Of a stretch of DNA of 55,219 nt, positions 24,236 through 33,041 are shown piece after piece; position 1 is the first letter of the stretch; each line of letters opens with the position of its first letter. This stretch comes from Spirochaetota bacterium. Its GTDB lineage: Bacteria > Spirochaetota > UBA4802 > UBA5550. The notes below the pieces were generated by a model. That model saw only the letters and a program-made list of their open reading frames with translations, ran no database searches and was not told the DNA's origin. Where the stretch lies: the NCBI GenBank assembly GCA_016928865.1, contig JAFGJX010000034.1:1-55219 (forward strand). The letters run 5' to 3'. Position numbers and translations under genes: made by a program.

Positions 24236-27200
24236 ATGGAGTGGACCGATATTATCATTTCTTCGAAAAAAGAGCCGCGGCTGTCTCAGAATGCCCGTAT
24301 CGTGCTTGAAAAACGCTACCTGGCCAAGGACGACCGGGGCGCCATTGTGGAGACGCCGGCAGGCCTGTTCCAGCGCGTCGCGAAATTCGTCGCCTCGGCA
24401 GATTTGCAGTACGGCGCTTCCGCCGCTGAAGTAAACAGGACAGCGGACGCATTTTACGAATTGATGGCCGACATGAAGTTCCTGCCCAACACGCCCACGC
24501 TCATGAACGCCGGAAGGCCCCTTGGCCAGCTCGCGGCCTGCTTCGTGCTCCCGGTCGAAGACTCCATGGACAGGATATTCGACGCGGTGAAGAACATGGC
24601 GCTTATCCACAAGAGCGGCGGCGGCACCGGCTTCTCCTTCTCGCGGCTCCGTCCAAAGGACGATATCGTCAAGTCAACCGCGGGCGTTTCAAGCGGGCCG
24701 GTCTCGTTCATGAACATCTTCAACGCGGCGACCGAGACCGTGAAGCAGGGCGGGACGCGGCGCGGCGCCAACATGGCGATACTCTCCGTGGACCATCCCG
24801 ACATCATCCAGTTCATCAGGGCGAAGGAAGACCCGAACGCCCTGACGAATTTCAACATCTCCGTGGCGCTCACCGACGAGTTCATGGAGGCCCTGGAGTC
24901 GGACGGGGAGTATCCCCTGGTGAACCCGAACACGAAACAGGCCGTGAGAATGATCCGGGCGGTGGAGGTCTTTGACCTCATCGTGCGCAAGGCATGGGAA
25001 AGCGGAGAACCGGGCATTATCTTCATCGACCGCATCAACGCGGCAAACCCCCTGAAAAAGGTCGGCATGATCGAGAGCACCAATCCGTGCGTCACCGGAG
25101 ACACCATGGTGTTCACCGTTGACGGCCCTCGGAGCGTACGCGAGCTCTGCGGGAAGGCGTTCACCGCCATCATCAACGGCACAGGGCACGACAGCACACC
25201 CGAAGGATTTTTCAGCACCGGGGTAAAGCCGGTATTCAGCATGAAAACAAGGGAAGGATACGCGGTTCGCCTCACGGCGGACCATCCGGTCCTCAGGGCA
25301 TCCTCAGTGCGCCGGACGTCGATACAGGCTGAATGGGTTCCGGCCGGAACGCTGGTGCCCGGCGACAGGATTTGCATGAACAATCATCGGGCCATATCCG
25401 GCTGGGACGGCAGCTACGGCTTCGCCGAGGGCTATCTCGTTGGCCTGCTCTATGGAGACGGCACGATAAAGAAGGACAAGGCGGTCATTTCCGTCTGGCC
25501 GCAAAAACGCGCCGTGAACGGAGAACCCGAACACGATGCCATCATGGAACGCGCGGTCGAATGCGCCATGACGCTCCCTCACCGGAGCGACTTTAGCGGT
25601 TTTAGCGAGATCAAGGGACGCGGCGAATATCGCATGGCGACATCGGCGCTCAGGCATATCTGTGAATCGCTGGGAATCACAGCCGGCAAAAAAACCATAA
25701 CCGCCGCAATTGAAAAATGCTCTTCTGATTTTTACAGGGGCTTTCTTCGCGGACTCTTCGATACCGATGGCTCCGTGCAGGGAAATCAGGAAAAAGGCGT
25801 GAGCGTCCGCCTCGCCCAGAGCGATTACGACACCCTTGCGGGAGTGCAGCGCATGCTGCTCCGTTTTGGTATCGCATCGGTCATTTACCAGTATCGGCGG
25901 GATGAAGGCGATGCGCTACTTCCCGATGGGAAGGGCGGCATGAAGCCATACCGGACAAAACCCCAGCATGAGCTGGTGATATCCCGAGACAACCTCGTTG
26001 GTTTCGCCGATACGATAGGGTTCACAGATACGGACAAGTCTTTAAAGCTCGCGTCACTTCTTTCTTCATATAAGCGGACAGTATACCGGCACAGGTTCTT
26101 CGCAACCGTGAATAAAATAGTCCCTGACGGGTTTGAAGAGGTCTTCGATGTAAGGATACCGGGAGTCAACTGCTTTGACGGCAACGGGTTCATCCTTCAC
26201 AATTGCGGCGAACAGCCGCTGCTTCCTTTCGAATCGTGCAACCTGGGCTCTATCAACCTGAACAGCGTGATGAAGAAGGAAAAGAAGGGATTCGCGGTCG
26301 ATTACGAAAAGCTCAGGAGCATCACCCGGATAGCGGTCCACTTTCTCGACAACATAATCGACCTGAACCGGTATCCGCTCGACGAGATACGGGAGAACAC
26401 CCTCTCCAACAGGAAGATCGGCCTCGGCATCATGGGCTTCGCCGACATCCTGATCCGCCTCGGCGTCCCCTACAACTCTGACGGGGCGGTGGAGATCGCG
26501 GAGAAAATAATGTCCGCCATCGAGGATGAGTCAAGACGCGCTTCTGAGGAGATCGCGAAGGACCGGGGGCCCTTCCCCAACTTCCCGCGCTCGGACTATG
26601 CGGACCGCGGCATGGCGCCGCTCCGGAACGCCACGACCACGACCATCGCGCCCACGGGCACGATCAGCATTATCGCCGGAACCTCGAGCGGCATCGAGCC
26701 GATCTACGCCCTGGCCTATGTGCGGAACGTGATGGACAACAATGTTCTGGTTGAGGTAAACCCCCTGTTCGAGGAGATCGCGCGCGAGCGGGGCTTCTAT
26801 GACGACGAGATAATGGCGCGCATCGCTGAGCACGGGTCCGCCGCCGGCATAGACGGCATCCCGGACGATGTACGGTGCATCTTCGTGAGCGCCCACGACA
26901 TACCGCCAGCGGCCCACATCTCGATACAGGCGGCGTTCCAGAAGTACGTGGACAACGCGGTATCCAAGACCGTCAACTTCAGGAGCGACGCCACCATGGA
27001 GGAGATAGAGGAGGTCTACCGCACCGCGTACCGCCTTGGCTGCAAGGGCGTTACCGTTTACCGCGACCAGTCGCGCGAGAACCAGGTGCTCGATACCGGC
27101 AAGAAGCCCGAAGCGAAACAGGCGCCGGAACAGGCCGCCGGGCCGGAGGAAGGACAGACGCACATCTCGCCCCGGGCCCGCGGCGAGATCACCTGGGGCG

Positions 27201-27673
27201 CCACGCGTAAAATGACGACCGGGTGCGGCTCGCTCTACGTCACCATCAACGAGGATGAACAGGGACTCTTCGAGGTATTCGCCGCAATGGGCAAGGGCGG
27301 CGGGTGCGCCGCCAGCCAGACCGAGGCGGTGAGCCGCCTCATCTCCCTGGCGCTGCGGAGCGGCATCGACCGGGACCAGATCGTCAAGCAGATCAAGGGC
27401 GTACGCTGTCCCAACCAGGCATGGGAGAGGGGCGGACGCATCTATTCTTGCGCGGACGCCATCGCCAAGGCGCTGGAGCGGCATTCGGGCATGACCTCCT
27501 GCCAGGAACGGACGAGCGAGAGCATACAGGAAGCGGCGAAGAACATCGCCGAAACGAACGGCAAGGGGCGGGACACGGTGATGGTCGGCGTGTGCCCCGA
27601 CTGCGGCGGCCCGCTCGAATTTGAATCGGGCTGCTCGGTCTGCCGCTCATGCGGTTTCTCGCGCTGCGGGTAA
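24236..27673 (+). CDS. nrdJ: class II (B12-dependent) ribonucleotide reductase, intein-containing precursor
   Basis: A 1145-residue precursor that gives a 773-residue enzyme after splicing. NrdJ reduces ribonucleotides to deoxyribonucleotides using adenosylcobalamin, independent of oxygen. Visible sites are the redox cysteine Cys102 (QLAACFVLP), the substrate block KSGGGTGFSFSRLRP, the thiyl-radical motif N283-P284/C657-G-E659 interrupted by the intein, and the second redox cysteine Cys668 (FESCNLGS), 11 residues after the thiyl cysteine as in other NrdJ. Phosphate-binding ATTTTIAPTGTISIIAGTSSGIEP follows. The C-terminus carries a cysteine-rich tail (CPDCGG, CSVCRSCGFSRC) typical of the family. 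The ATG at 24236 has only a weak AGG site. A good terminator follows. No cobalamin riboswitch was recognised upstream. Confidence 0.96.
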   Translation: MEWTDIIISSKKEPRLSQNARIVLEKRYLAKDDRGAIVETPAGLFQRVAKFVASADLQYGASAAEVNRTADAFYELMADMKFLPNTPTLMNAGRPLGQLAACFVLPVEDSMDRIFDAVKNMALIHKSGGGTGFSFSRLRPKDDIVKSTAGVSSGPVSFMNIFNAATETVKQGGTRRGANMAILSVDHPDIIQFIRAKEDPNALTNFNISVALTDEFMEALESDGEYPLVNPNTKQAVRMIRAVEVFDLIVRKAWESGEPGIIFIDRINAANPLKKVGMIESTNPCVTGDTMVFTVDGPRSVRELCGKAFTAIINGTGHDSTPEGFFSTGVKPVFSMKTREGYAVRLTADHPVLRASSVRRTSIQAEWVPAGTLVPGDRICMNNHRAISGWDGSYGFAEGYLVGLLYGDGTIKKDKAVISVWPQKRAVNGEPEHDAIMERAVECAMTLPHRSDFSGFSEIKGRGEYRMATSALRHICESLGITAGKKTITAAIEKCSSDFYRGFLRGLFDTDGSVQGNQEKGVSVRLAQSDYDTLAGVQRMLLRFGIASVIYQYRRDEGDALLPDGKGGMKPYRTKPQHELVISRDNLVGFADTIGFTDTDKSLKLASLLSSYKRTVYRHRFFATVNKIVPDGFEEVFDVRIPGVNCFDGNGFILHNCGEQPLLPFESCNLGSINLNSVMKKEKKGFAVDYEKLRSITRIAVHFLDNIIDLNRYPLDEIRENTLSNRKIGLGIMGFADILIRLGVPYNSDGAVEIAEKIMSAIEDESRRASEEIAKDRGPFPNFPRSDYADRGMAPLRNATTTTIAPTGTISIIAGTSSGIEPIYALAYVRNVMDNNVLVEVNPLFEEIARERGFYDDEIMARIAEHGSAAGIDGIPDDVRCIFVSAHDIPPAAHISIQAAFQKYVDNAVSKTVNFRSDATMEEIEEVYRTAYRLGCKGVTVYRDQSRENQVLDTGKKPEAKQAPEQAAGPEEGQTHISPRARGEITWGATRKMTTGCGSLYVTINEDEQGLFEVFAAMGKGGGCAASQTEAVSRLISLALRSGIDRDQIVKQIKGVRCPNQAWERGGRIYSCADAIAKALERHSGMTSCQERTSESIQEAAKNIAETNGKGRDTVMVGVCPDCGGPLEFESGCSVCRSCGFSRCG
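25088..26203 (+). mobile_element. LAGLIDADG intein inserted in the reductase active site
   Basis: This 372-residue in-frame intein runs from Cys1 (CVTGDTMVFT) to the terminal His-Asn (GNGFILHN), followed by the +1 extein Cys (C657 of the precursor). Block B is TADHP at intein residues 63-67, and block G is VNCFDGNGFILHN. Two LAGLIDADG dodecapeptides (YLVGLLYGDGTI near 116-127, FLRGLFDTDGSV near 219-230) mark a homing endonuclease. All splicing residues and both endonuclease acidic residues are present, so it looks active for splicing and perhaps for homing. Splicing exactly rebuilds the N-P-C-G-E motif of NrdJ. Confidence 0.96.
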
Positions 27674-27692
27674 GGACCGCCCCGAAAAACAG

Positions 27693-27722
27693 AAAGCCCG
27701 CTTCGTGAAAAGCGGGCTTTTC
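27693..27722 (+). terminator. terminator after the ribonucleotide reductase gene
   Basis: A perfect 11-bp stem (27693-27703 with 27710-27720) around a CGTGAA loop runs into T residues. The A-rich left side also lets it serve the convergent STAS gene that ends at 27745. Confidence 0.9.
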
Positions 27723-27744
27723 TCCTGTCCCGGCCGCCTGTTCG

Positions 27745-28071
27745 TTATGCGGCATTCAGATTGAGGAACCCGGTAATATCCAGAAAGTTGAGGATGCGCA
27801 GAACATTTTCGCACACGCCATCGATGTAGAGATCACGCCCCGCCTTCTGCATCCCGTTCTTGAGGGAAATGAACATCCCGACGGCGGAAGAATCGATGTG
27901 ATTAACGTTGGAAAGATCCAGCACGACCTTCCCGCCCCCGGCTGAATAAATGGTTTTTTCCAGGAACTCGAGGATGAACGAGGTTGAGCTGAAAACCAGC
28001 TCCGTTTTCAGAAAGATCAGCCGCAGATCATCCCCGCTCTTTTCGAGTTTTATATAATCCATCCTGTTCAC
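27745..28071 (-). CDS. STAS-domain protein (anti-sigma-factor-antagonist type)
   Basis: A 108-residue STAS domain: LRLIFLKTELVFSSTSFILEFLEK, KVVLDLSNVNHIDSSAVGMFISL and VLRILNFLDITGFLNL. The serine pair in HIDSSAVG is at the phosphorylation site of SpoIIAA-type antagonists, so it may take part in partner switching. No kinase or phosphatase partner is adjacent. The GTG at 28071 has GGGG about 10 nt upstream; an ATG three codons later is an alternative start. It stands alone between the reductase and the lipoprotein pair. Confidence 0.85.
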   Translation of the reverse strand: MNRMDYIKLEKSGDDLRLIFLKTELVFSSTSFILEFLEKTIYSAGGGKVVLDLSNVNHIDSSAVGMFISLKNGMQKAGRDLYIDGVCENVLRILNFLDITGFLNLNAA

Positions 28072-28255
28072 TGTTGACGATCCCCGGTAGAGATTGTCTT
28101 AAACGACATAATAAAAATTTGAATGTAGGAGCCGCCATAACAGCCAAAATGTCAAGAAAAAATTTATACGCATGGTAAAAATTAATTATGTCTCATTAGA
28201 TGGCGCACAATTTGGAGATGTAAACGTCATGCGGCAGCCCCGGCGTACCGCCGGA

Positions 28256-29065
28256 TCACATCTGGATTATCTTCAGATCACGGGGAAACGCCAGGTCCCG
28301 GTGCGTCTTCACCTTTACGGGGGTATTCATCCTGACACCGGAAAAACGGATATCGAGCCTGAAGCGATCGCTCCCGCCGACAATAACGATCCGCGAGTAA
28401 AACCGTGCAGCGCCCTGAACGACCGGTTTCTCCAGATAGATCTCGAATGGCTCCCCGGTCTTCCTGTCGATGAGCTTGATCCGATCTGGATGGTTGTCTT
28501 TGAAGGAAAGGGTTTCGTAGAAGCGCGAATTCTCCAGGATAAGCATTGATCCGGTTGCGTCATTGGCGATCAGGCCCTGCCGCACGGAATGGCCCGGGAT
28601 AACCGGCACGGTCCCCGCCATCAGGCCGGAGAGGAGATCGAAATCCATGGCGATACCGACGTAATTGGACAGATCGATCGTTTTCCTGCTGTCGATGTAC
28701 ATCTTTTTTTCCGTCGGATAGTAGATGCGTATGACGTCGCCCTCCTGGAAAAATGTCGTGACGGGACTTCTGAAGATGTAATCGAGGAACGTCACGTACA
28801 GCCGGCGCTCCTTCTTCCCGTACCTGACGCTGCCCAGGACGCGGTACCTCCGGTCCGCCAGGCTGCCATTTATGGAAAAATCCGCGGCGTAATACTCGGG
28901 CGCGTGAGCGTTGATCTCGTCGATTGCGGCGAGCATGCCGCGTATCTCATCCTTCCCGGAAGGGTGGTATCGGTCGGCGAGCTCCTCATCCTGTCGAAAC
29001 GGGGCGGTGCCGCAGCCGACCAAGGCCGCGACAAGGACTGTCATAAGCGGGATCATCGCTCTCAT
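28256..29065 (-). CDS. LolB/DUF4292-like lipoprotein
   Basis: A 269-residue lipoprotein with signal sequence and lipobox LVGC (Cys18). The rest is mostly beta-strand, with SVRYGKKERRLYVTFLDYIF, GDVIRIYYPTEKKMYID and a C-terminal RLDIRFSGVRMNTPV. This layout resembles LolA/LolB-like or DUF4292 lipoproteins, which form an open barrel that can hold lipids; the match is by pattern only. It starts 6 nt after the TPR gene, and such pairs are often seen in envelope biogenesis. The exact function is unknown. Confidence 0.65.
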   Translation of the reverse strand: MRAMIPLMTVLVAALVGCGTAPFRQDEELADRYHPSGKDEIRGMLAAIDEINAHAPEYYAADFSINGSLADRRYRVLGSVRYGKKERRLYVTFLDYIFRSPVTTFFQEGDVIRIYYPTEKKMYIDSRKTIDLSNYVGIAMDFDLLSGLMAGTVPVIPGHSVRQGLIANDATGSMLILENSRFYETLSFKDNHPDRIKLIDRKTGEPFEIYLEKPVVQGAARFYSRIVIVGGSDRFRLDIRFSGVRMNTPVKVKTHRDLAFPRDLKIIQM

Positions 29066-29071
29066 GGGCGC

Positions 29072-31018
29072 CTACCGTCCGTTCCGGTATCGCTTGATCT
29101 TGTTCTCGAGCGTCTTGCTCTTTTTCAAATCGTTCGATCTGCGCCAGTACCTGAGGGCGTCCTCGATCTTTCCCAGCCTCTGGTAGGTATCGCCGATATG
29201 ATCATATACCGCCGGATCGGGCGTATTGGCCTTCTGCAAGAGCCCCTCGGCTGCCAGGAGCTTTTCGAGGGCCAGATTGTACTCTCCCTTGCGAAAATAG
29301 GCCCATCCCAGCGAATCAGTATACGCCCCGTTATCCGGTTCGAGCTCGAGCGCCTTGCGGATGAGATCCAGCGACTCATCGATTTTCATATTGTTGTCGG
29401 CGTACAGATAGCCGAGATAATTGTAGGCCCGCGCGCTTGCGGGGTTGTGTCTGATCGCTTTCTCGAGCGACGCTATGGCCATATCGAGCCGCGATTGCTT
29501 CTCCATCACGATCGCCATGTAGAAATAATAGGTTTCGCTCGTGTCCTCGAGAGCGATGGCGCGGCCGATATACCGCTCAGCCGCGTGATAGTCCTCACGC
29601 CAGATGGAGAGCAGCCCCTTGAAGAAATGAGGCCGCGAGTTCGCCGGCTCCGCCGCCGACGCCCGGTTGAAATAGCGCATCGCGGTGTCGTAATCGCCGG
29701 TGACGCCGTACAGGTACCCGACATGGAGCGCCAGGTCGATGTCCGGCTGGAAGGCGTCCGCCCTGAGGTAATTGTATATAGCGAGCGAATAGAGCTGCTT
29801 CCCCTCGTACGCCTTGCCCAGGTAGTAATAGACCCCCGGCACCGACGGGTTCAGGCGCCCCGCTTCATTGAAACAGCGTATCGATTCATCGTACATCCCG
29901 GCGTTGAACATCAGGACGCCGGCGGAGACGTATTCATTGAACGCCGCGGCCGCATCGCCCTTTCGCGCGTTGATCCGCGCCATGGCCAGGTGAATCGATA
30001 TCGTCCGGGGGGCCGCGCGCATCACGGTCCCGAGCAGCTTCATCGCCGCATCGTCCTTCCCTGAAAGCTCGCAGTACAGGCCCCAGGCCAGGAGGCCGCT
30101 CAGCGAACCTCTGCCTTTCGCCCTGCCAAGGCGTGTAATCGCCCGGTGGTCGCCGCGGAGGTAGTAGACCCGCCCGAGCACCGAGTTGATGGCCTGATCG
30201 TCCGGCCGCTTTTCGAGGAAGGCCTGCGCAGAGCGCTCCGCGTTGTCAAGATCATACAGCTCGAGGTAGGTCATGGCGAGGAAATAGACCGCATCCAGGT
30301 TTTCCCTGTTAGTCTCCAAGACCTCGCGGTACGTCGCCGCGGCCCCGGCCAGATCGCCATTCCGGTACGCGATATTTGCAAGGCTGAGCAGGGCGCGCTC
30401 CCGGAAATAGTCTTCAACCGGCACGCGGGAGGACAGTTCTATGACGCTTCGGTACGCCGCGGCCGCCTTCTCCATATTGCGCATATTATTGTAATAGTGC
30501 TCCGCGAGAATGAAGCGCACCTGCACCGATTCCGGCTCTATCTTCAGATACTCCTGAAGAATTGCGGCAGCGGCGGCGTAATCGCGCCGCTTCAGATGGA
30601 TGCCGAAGATCCTGTTGTAGACGCGCCTGTTGCGGCTGTCAATGGCGATGCTTTTCCTGGCGTAATCGAGCGACGCGCCGTAGTCCTTCAGGGAAAAATA
30701 GCATTCCGATATCTGGTAGTACACCCGGTCCAGCGAGACGCCCGAAGCGGCCGCCTGCTGGAAAAAGCCGAGCGCTTTCTTCAGCAGAACCTCGCGTCCG
30801 GGGCCCTTCCGTTCCAGCATGGCGCGGTTCCGGTAATAAAGGCCCCAGCTGTACTGTGACCAGTCCGCGCCGACGGCGCCGGAAGTTGTCGGGATGTCGG
30901 CCGAGACATCGGCGTTGCGCGCCGCCGCTGAGGCCGGTTGAATTCCGTCCGCCACGACCGTACAGCAGAGAAACATGGCGAACACGATTCGTGCATATGC
31001 AAGTCGCTTTGAGTGCAT
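29072..31018 (-). CDS. secreted TPR-repeat protein
   Basis: A 648-residue protein with a signal peptide (FAMFLCCTVVADGIQPASA) followed by about 14 or more TPR units through the whole length, e.g. RVYYQISECYFSLKDYGASLDYARKSI, AYNYLGYLYADNNMKIDESLDLIRKALEL and AVYDHIGDTYQRLGKIEDALRYW. TPR arrays mediate protein-protein contacts; the secreted location suggests envelope assembly or export. It is the first gene of a two-gene operon with the LolB/DUF4292-like lipoprotein. No catalytic domain is seen. Confidence 0.88.
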   Translation of the reverse strand: MHSKRLAYARIVFAMFLCCTVVADGIQPASAAARNADVSADIPTTSGAVGADWSQYSWGLYYRNRAMLERKGPGREVLLKKALGFFQQAAASGVSLDRVYYQISECYFSLKDYGASLDYARKSIAIDSRNRRVYNRIFGIHLKRRDYAAAAAILQEYLKIEPESVQVRFILAEHYYNNMRNMEKAAAAYRSVIELSSRVPVEDYFRERALLSLANIAYRNGDLAGAAATYREVLETNRENLDAVYFLAMTYLELYDLDNAERSAQAFLEKRPDDQAINSVLGRVYYLRGDHRAITRLGRAKGRGSLSGLLAWGLYCELSGKDDAAMKLLGTVMRAAPRTISIHLAMARINARKGDAAAAFNEYVSAGVLMFNAGMYDESIRCFNEAGRLNPSVPGVYYYLGKAYEGKQLYSLAIYNYLRADAFQPDIDLALHVGYLYGVTGDYDTAMRYFNRASAAEPANSRPHFFKGLLSIWREDYHAAERYIGRAIALEDTSETYYFYMAIVMEKQSRLDMAIASLEKAIRHNPASARAYNYLGYLYADNNMKIDESLDLIRKALELEPDNGAYTDSLGWAYFRKGEYNLALEKLLAAEGLLQKANTPDPAVYDHIGDTYQRLGKIEDALRYWRRSNDLKKSKTLENKIKRYRNGR

Positions 31019-31100
31019 GGTGCAAAGATAGTAATGAAGGACAGTATTGTCAAATCATATTGCTGCGGGCCTATCCGCGGCATGCCCGCTATTTATTAAA

Positions 31101-31128
31101 TTGACAAATATCCGTGTAACATTATATT
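31101..31128 (+). promoter_or_regulatory. sigma-70-type promoter of the zinc protease gene
   Basis: TTGACA at 31101-31106 and TATATT at 31123-31128 are separated by 16 nt, close to consensus. The gene start at 31223 is about 90 nt beyond the expected transcription start. Confidence 0.75.
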
Positions 31129-31222
31129 TTTTACAGCTGTCTAAACAATACGCGCAGCCTGCACCTTGCGGCTCGGGCCGCGGGTGTGCGGCAGTATGCA
31201 GTACATTGTACGGAGGAAAACG

Positions 31223-31921
31223 ATGTTTTACGGTATAGATCCGCTCTACTGGATAATGATGGCGCCGGTTCTGGCCCTGTCACTCTTTGCGTCGCTCAAG
31301 GTAAAAAGCACGTTTAAAAAATACTCAAAAGTGATGTCGTCCTCAGGACTTACCGGGGCGGAAGTGGCAGCGCAGATCCTCCGCCGAAACGGGCTTACCA
31401 ATGTCTCCGTCACCGAGACGGGGGGATTTCTCTCAGACCATTACGACCCGACAAAAAAGGTAGTCCGTCTGTCCCCCGATGTTTTCCGGAGCAGCTCCAT
31501 TTCGGCTATCGGCGTGGCGGCGCACGAAACAGGACACGCGGTACAGCACGCGAAGGCCTACGGGCCGCTGGTCCTGAGAAACACGATGGTGCCGGTGGCA
31601 AGCATCGGTTCAAACCTGTCATGGATCATCATCATCGCCGGCTTCATCTTCGGGGTGATGGGACTGGTCAAGGTCGGCATAGTTCTCTTCAGCGTCGTCG
31701 TATTCTTCCAGCTGGTAACGCTCCCGGTAGAATTCAACGCGTCAACCCGCGCCAAGGCAATGCTCTCTTCCTACGGCCTCATCCCGGAAACGGAGCTGCA
31801 GGGAGTGGGCAGGGTGCTCTCCGCCGCGGCCATGACCTATGTGGCGGCCGCCGCCTCGTCGATAATGACCCTCCTCTACTTCCTGATTCGGGCGGGCCTG
31901 CTGGGCGGCAGGGACGAATAA
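31223..31921 (+). CDS. YugP-type membrane zinc metallopeptidase
   Basis: A 232-residue membrane protein of the neutral zinc metallopeptidase (YugP-like) family. It has an N-terminal helix (about 7-24), the zinc site HETGH at 101-105 (AAHETGHAVQHA) and several further helices (about 125-168 and 200-225). The family signature NTMVPVASIGSNLSW and EFNASTRAKAML are also present, so it is probably an active integral-membrane protease. The start is the ATG at 31223, because GGAGG at 31212-31216 lies 6 nt upstream; a longer in-frame ORF begins at 31166 without such a site. Substrates are unknown. Confidence 0.92.
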   Translation: MFYGIDPLYWIMMAPVLALSLFASLKVKSTFKKYSKVMSSSGLTGAEVAAQILRRNGLTNVSVTETGGFLSDHYDPTKKVVRLSPDVFRSSSISAIGVAAHETGHAVQHAKAYGPLVLRNTMVPVASIGSNLSWIIIIAGFIFGVMGLVKVGIVLFSVVVFFQLVTLPVEFNASTRAKAMLSSYGLIPETELQGVGRVLSAAAMTYVAAAASSIMTLLYFLIRAGLLGGRDE

Positions 31922-32063
31922 ATAATAAATTTTTATTGAAATTAAGCCGCGGTCGTGCTTTAATTTCTGATCAGAGGCGCGGCCCTCTCTTCCGTGATTA
32001 AACTGTTCCGGCCGCGCACTATTTCAGCGCACCATCGCGACGTGGCGCGGTACATGGCGGCCA

Positions 32064-33011
32064 ATGAGAATAAAAGACCTGCTCTATAAGACAAAAATCC
32101 TGATCCTCAGGCCACTGCGCGCGGTGAAGGACTTCATCTTTATCGACCTGCGCTGTGTCACCAGGAATTTCCGCGAGCATGACGGGGAGCTCTCAACCTG
32201 CGCCCTGGCATTTTTCCTCCTGATATCATTCATCCCGCTCTCCCTGGTCCTGATCGCGACGCTCAGCTTTTTCTTCAAATCGGACGTCATCGCCGGTTTT
32301 TACATCTCACAGCTCAAGAGCCAGCTGCCCTCGATCGACATCGGAAGGTTCATCGCCGTTATTGAAAGAATCATATACAATAAGCGGTACCTTGCCTTTA
32401 TCTGGATCCCGTTCCTCTTCTGGTGGGGAAGCTTTGTCTTCGACATAATCGAGCGGGGACTGGAAAAGGCCTTCCGCATCAACGAGAGCCGGGTCTACTG
32501 GCAGGCGAAGATACGTCATTTCAGCATCATCCTGGCAATGGCCTTCGCCGTCCTCGCGGTGACCGTAATCTCCAACTTTATCGTGCTGTTCAAGAACACC
32601 GGTCTCGCCCTTTTTCTGGAAGAGAACCTGAACGAGATGGGCTCCCTGAACAACCTGATATCCATGGTGGGAGACATCCCGCTCCTCCTGTCGGCGGTTA
32701 CGACCATGCTGATGAACACCTTTCTCATTTTCATCATCTACCGCTTCGTGCCGCCGAAAAAACTCGACAACCTTTCCATCTTCAAGGGAGCCCTCTTCGC
32801 CTCGTTCAGCTATGAAGTCGTCAAGTACCTTTTCTCCTATTACATCAAGGAGATCAACGACTACACCTCTATTTTTGGATCCCTCAACACCATCGTAATC
32901 CTCATGATATGGATATGGTATACCTGCTTTCTCTTTATTATCGGGGCGGAAATGGCATGGGTTTTTCACGAGAAGACGGCATGCATTGACGAGCGCTTTC
33001 TGGACGAGTAA
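32064..33011 (+). CDS. YihY/BrkB-family inner-membrane protein
   Basis: A 315-residue protein with about six membrane helices. It shows the family pattern: DGELSTCALAFFLLISFIPLSLVLIATLSFFF near the N-terminus, WGSFVFDIIERGLEKAFRI in the middle, then FIIYRFVPPKK, KGALFASFSYEVVKYLFSYYI and SLNTIVILMIWIWYTCFLFIIGAEMAWVF at the C-terminus. Family members were once called ribonuclease BN by mistake and are now regarded as membrane proteins, probably transporters, of unknown substrate. The ATG at 32064 has no strong ribosome site. The MFS gene follows 30 nt downstream on the same strand. Confidence 0.92.
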   Translation: MRIKDLLYKTKILILRPLRAVKDFIFIDLRCVTRNFREHDGELSTCALAFFLLISFIPLSLVLIATLSFFFKSDVIAGFYISQLKSQLPSIDIGRFIAVIERIIYNKRYLAFIWIPFLFWWGSFVFDIIERGLEKAFRINESRVYWQAKIRHFSIILAMAFAVLAVTVISNFIVLFKNTGLALFLEENLNEMGSLNNLISMVGDIPLLLSAVTTMLMNTFLIFIIYRFVPPKKLDNLSIFKGALFASFSYEVVKYLFSYYIKEINDYTSIFGSLNTIVILMIWIWYTCFLFIIGAEMAWVFHEKTACIDERFLDE

Positions 33012-33041
33012 GACGCACACATCACGCTCAAGGGGGTCCGC

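Noticed and set aside
28172..28549. + strand open frame (125 codons) overlapping the LolB/DUF4292-like lipoprotein gene
   Set aside because: Mostly antisense to a lipoprotein gene with a clear signal sequence; no recognisable domain.
31936..31965. Imperfect inverted repeat GAAATTAAGC and GCTTTAATTTC after the zinc protease gene
   Set aside because: Has an unpaired base and no T-run; too weak to call a terminator.
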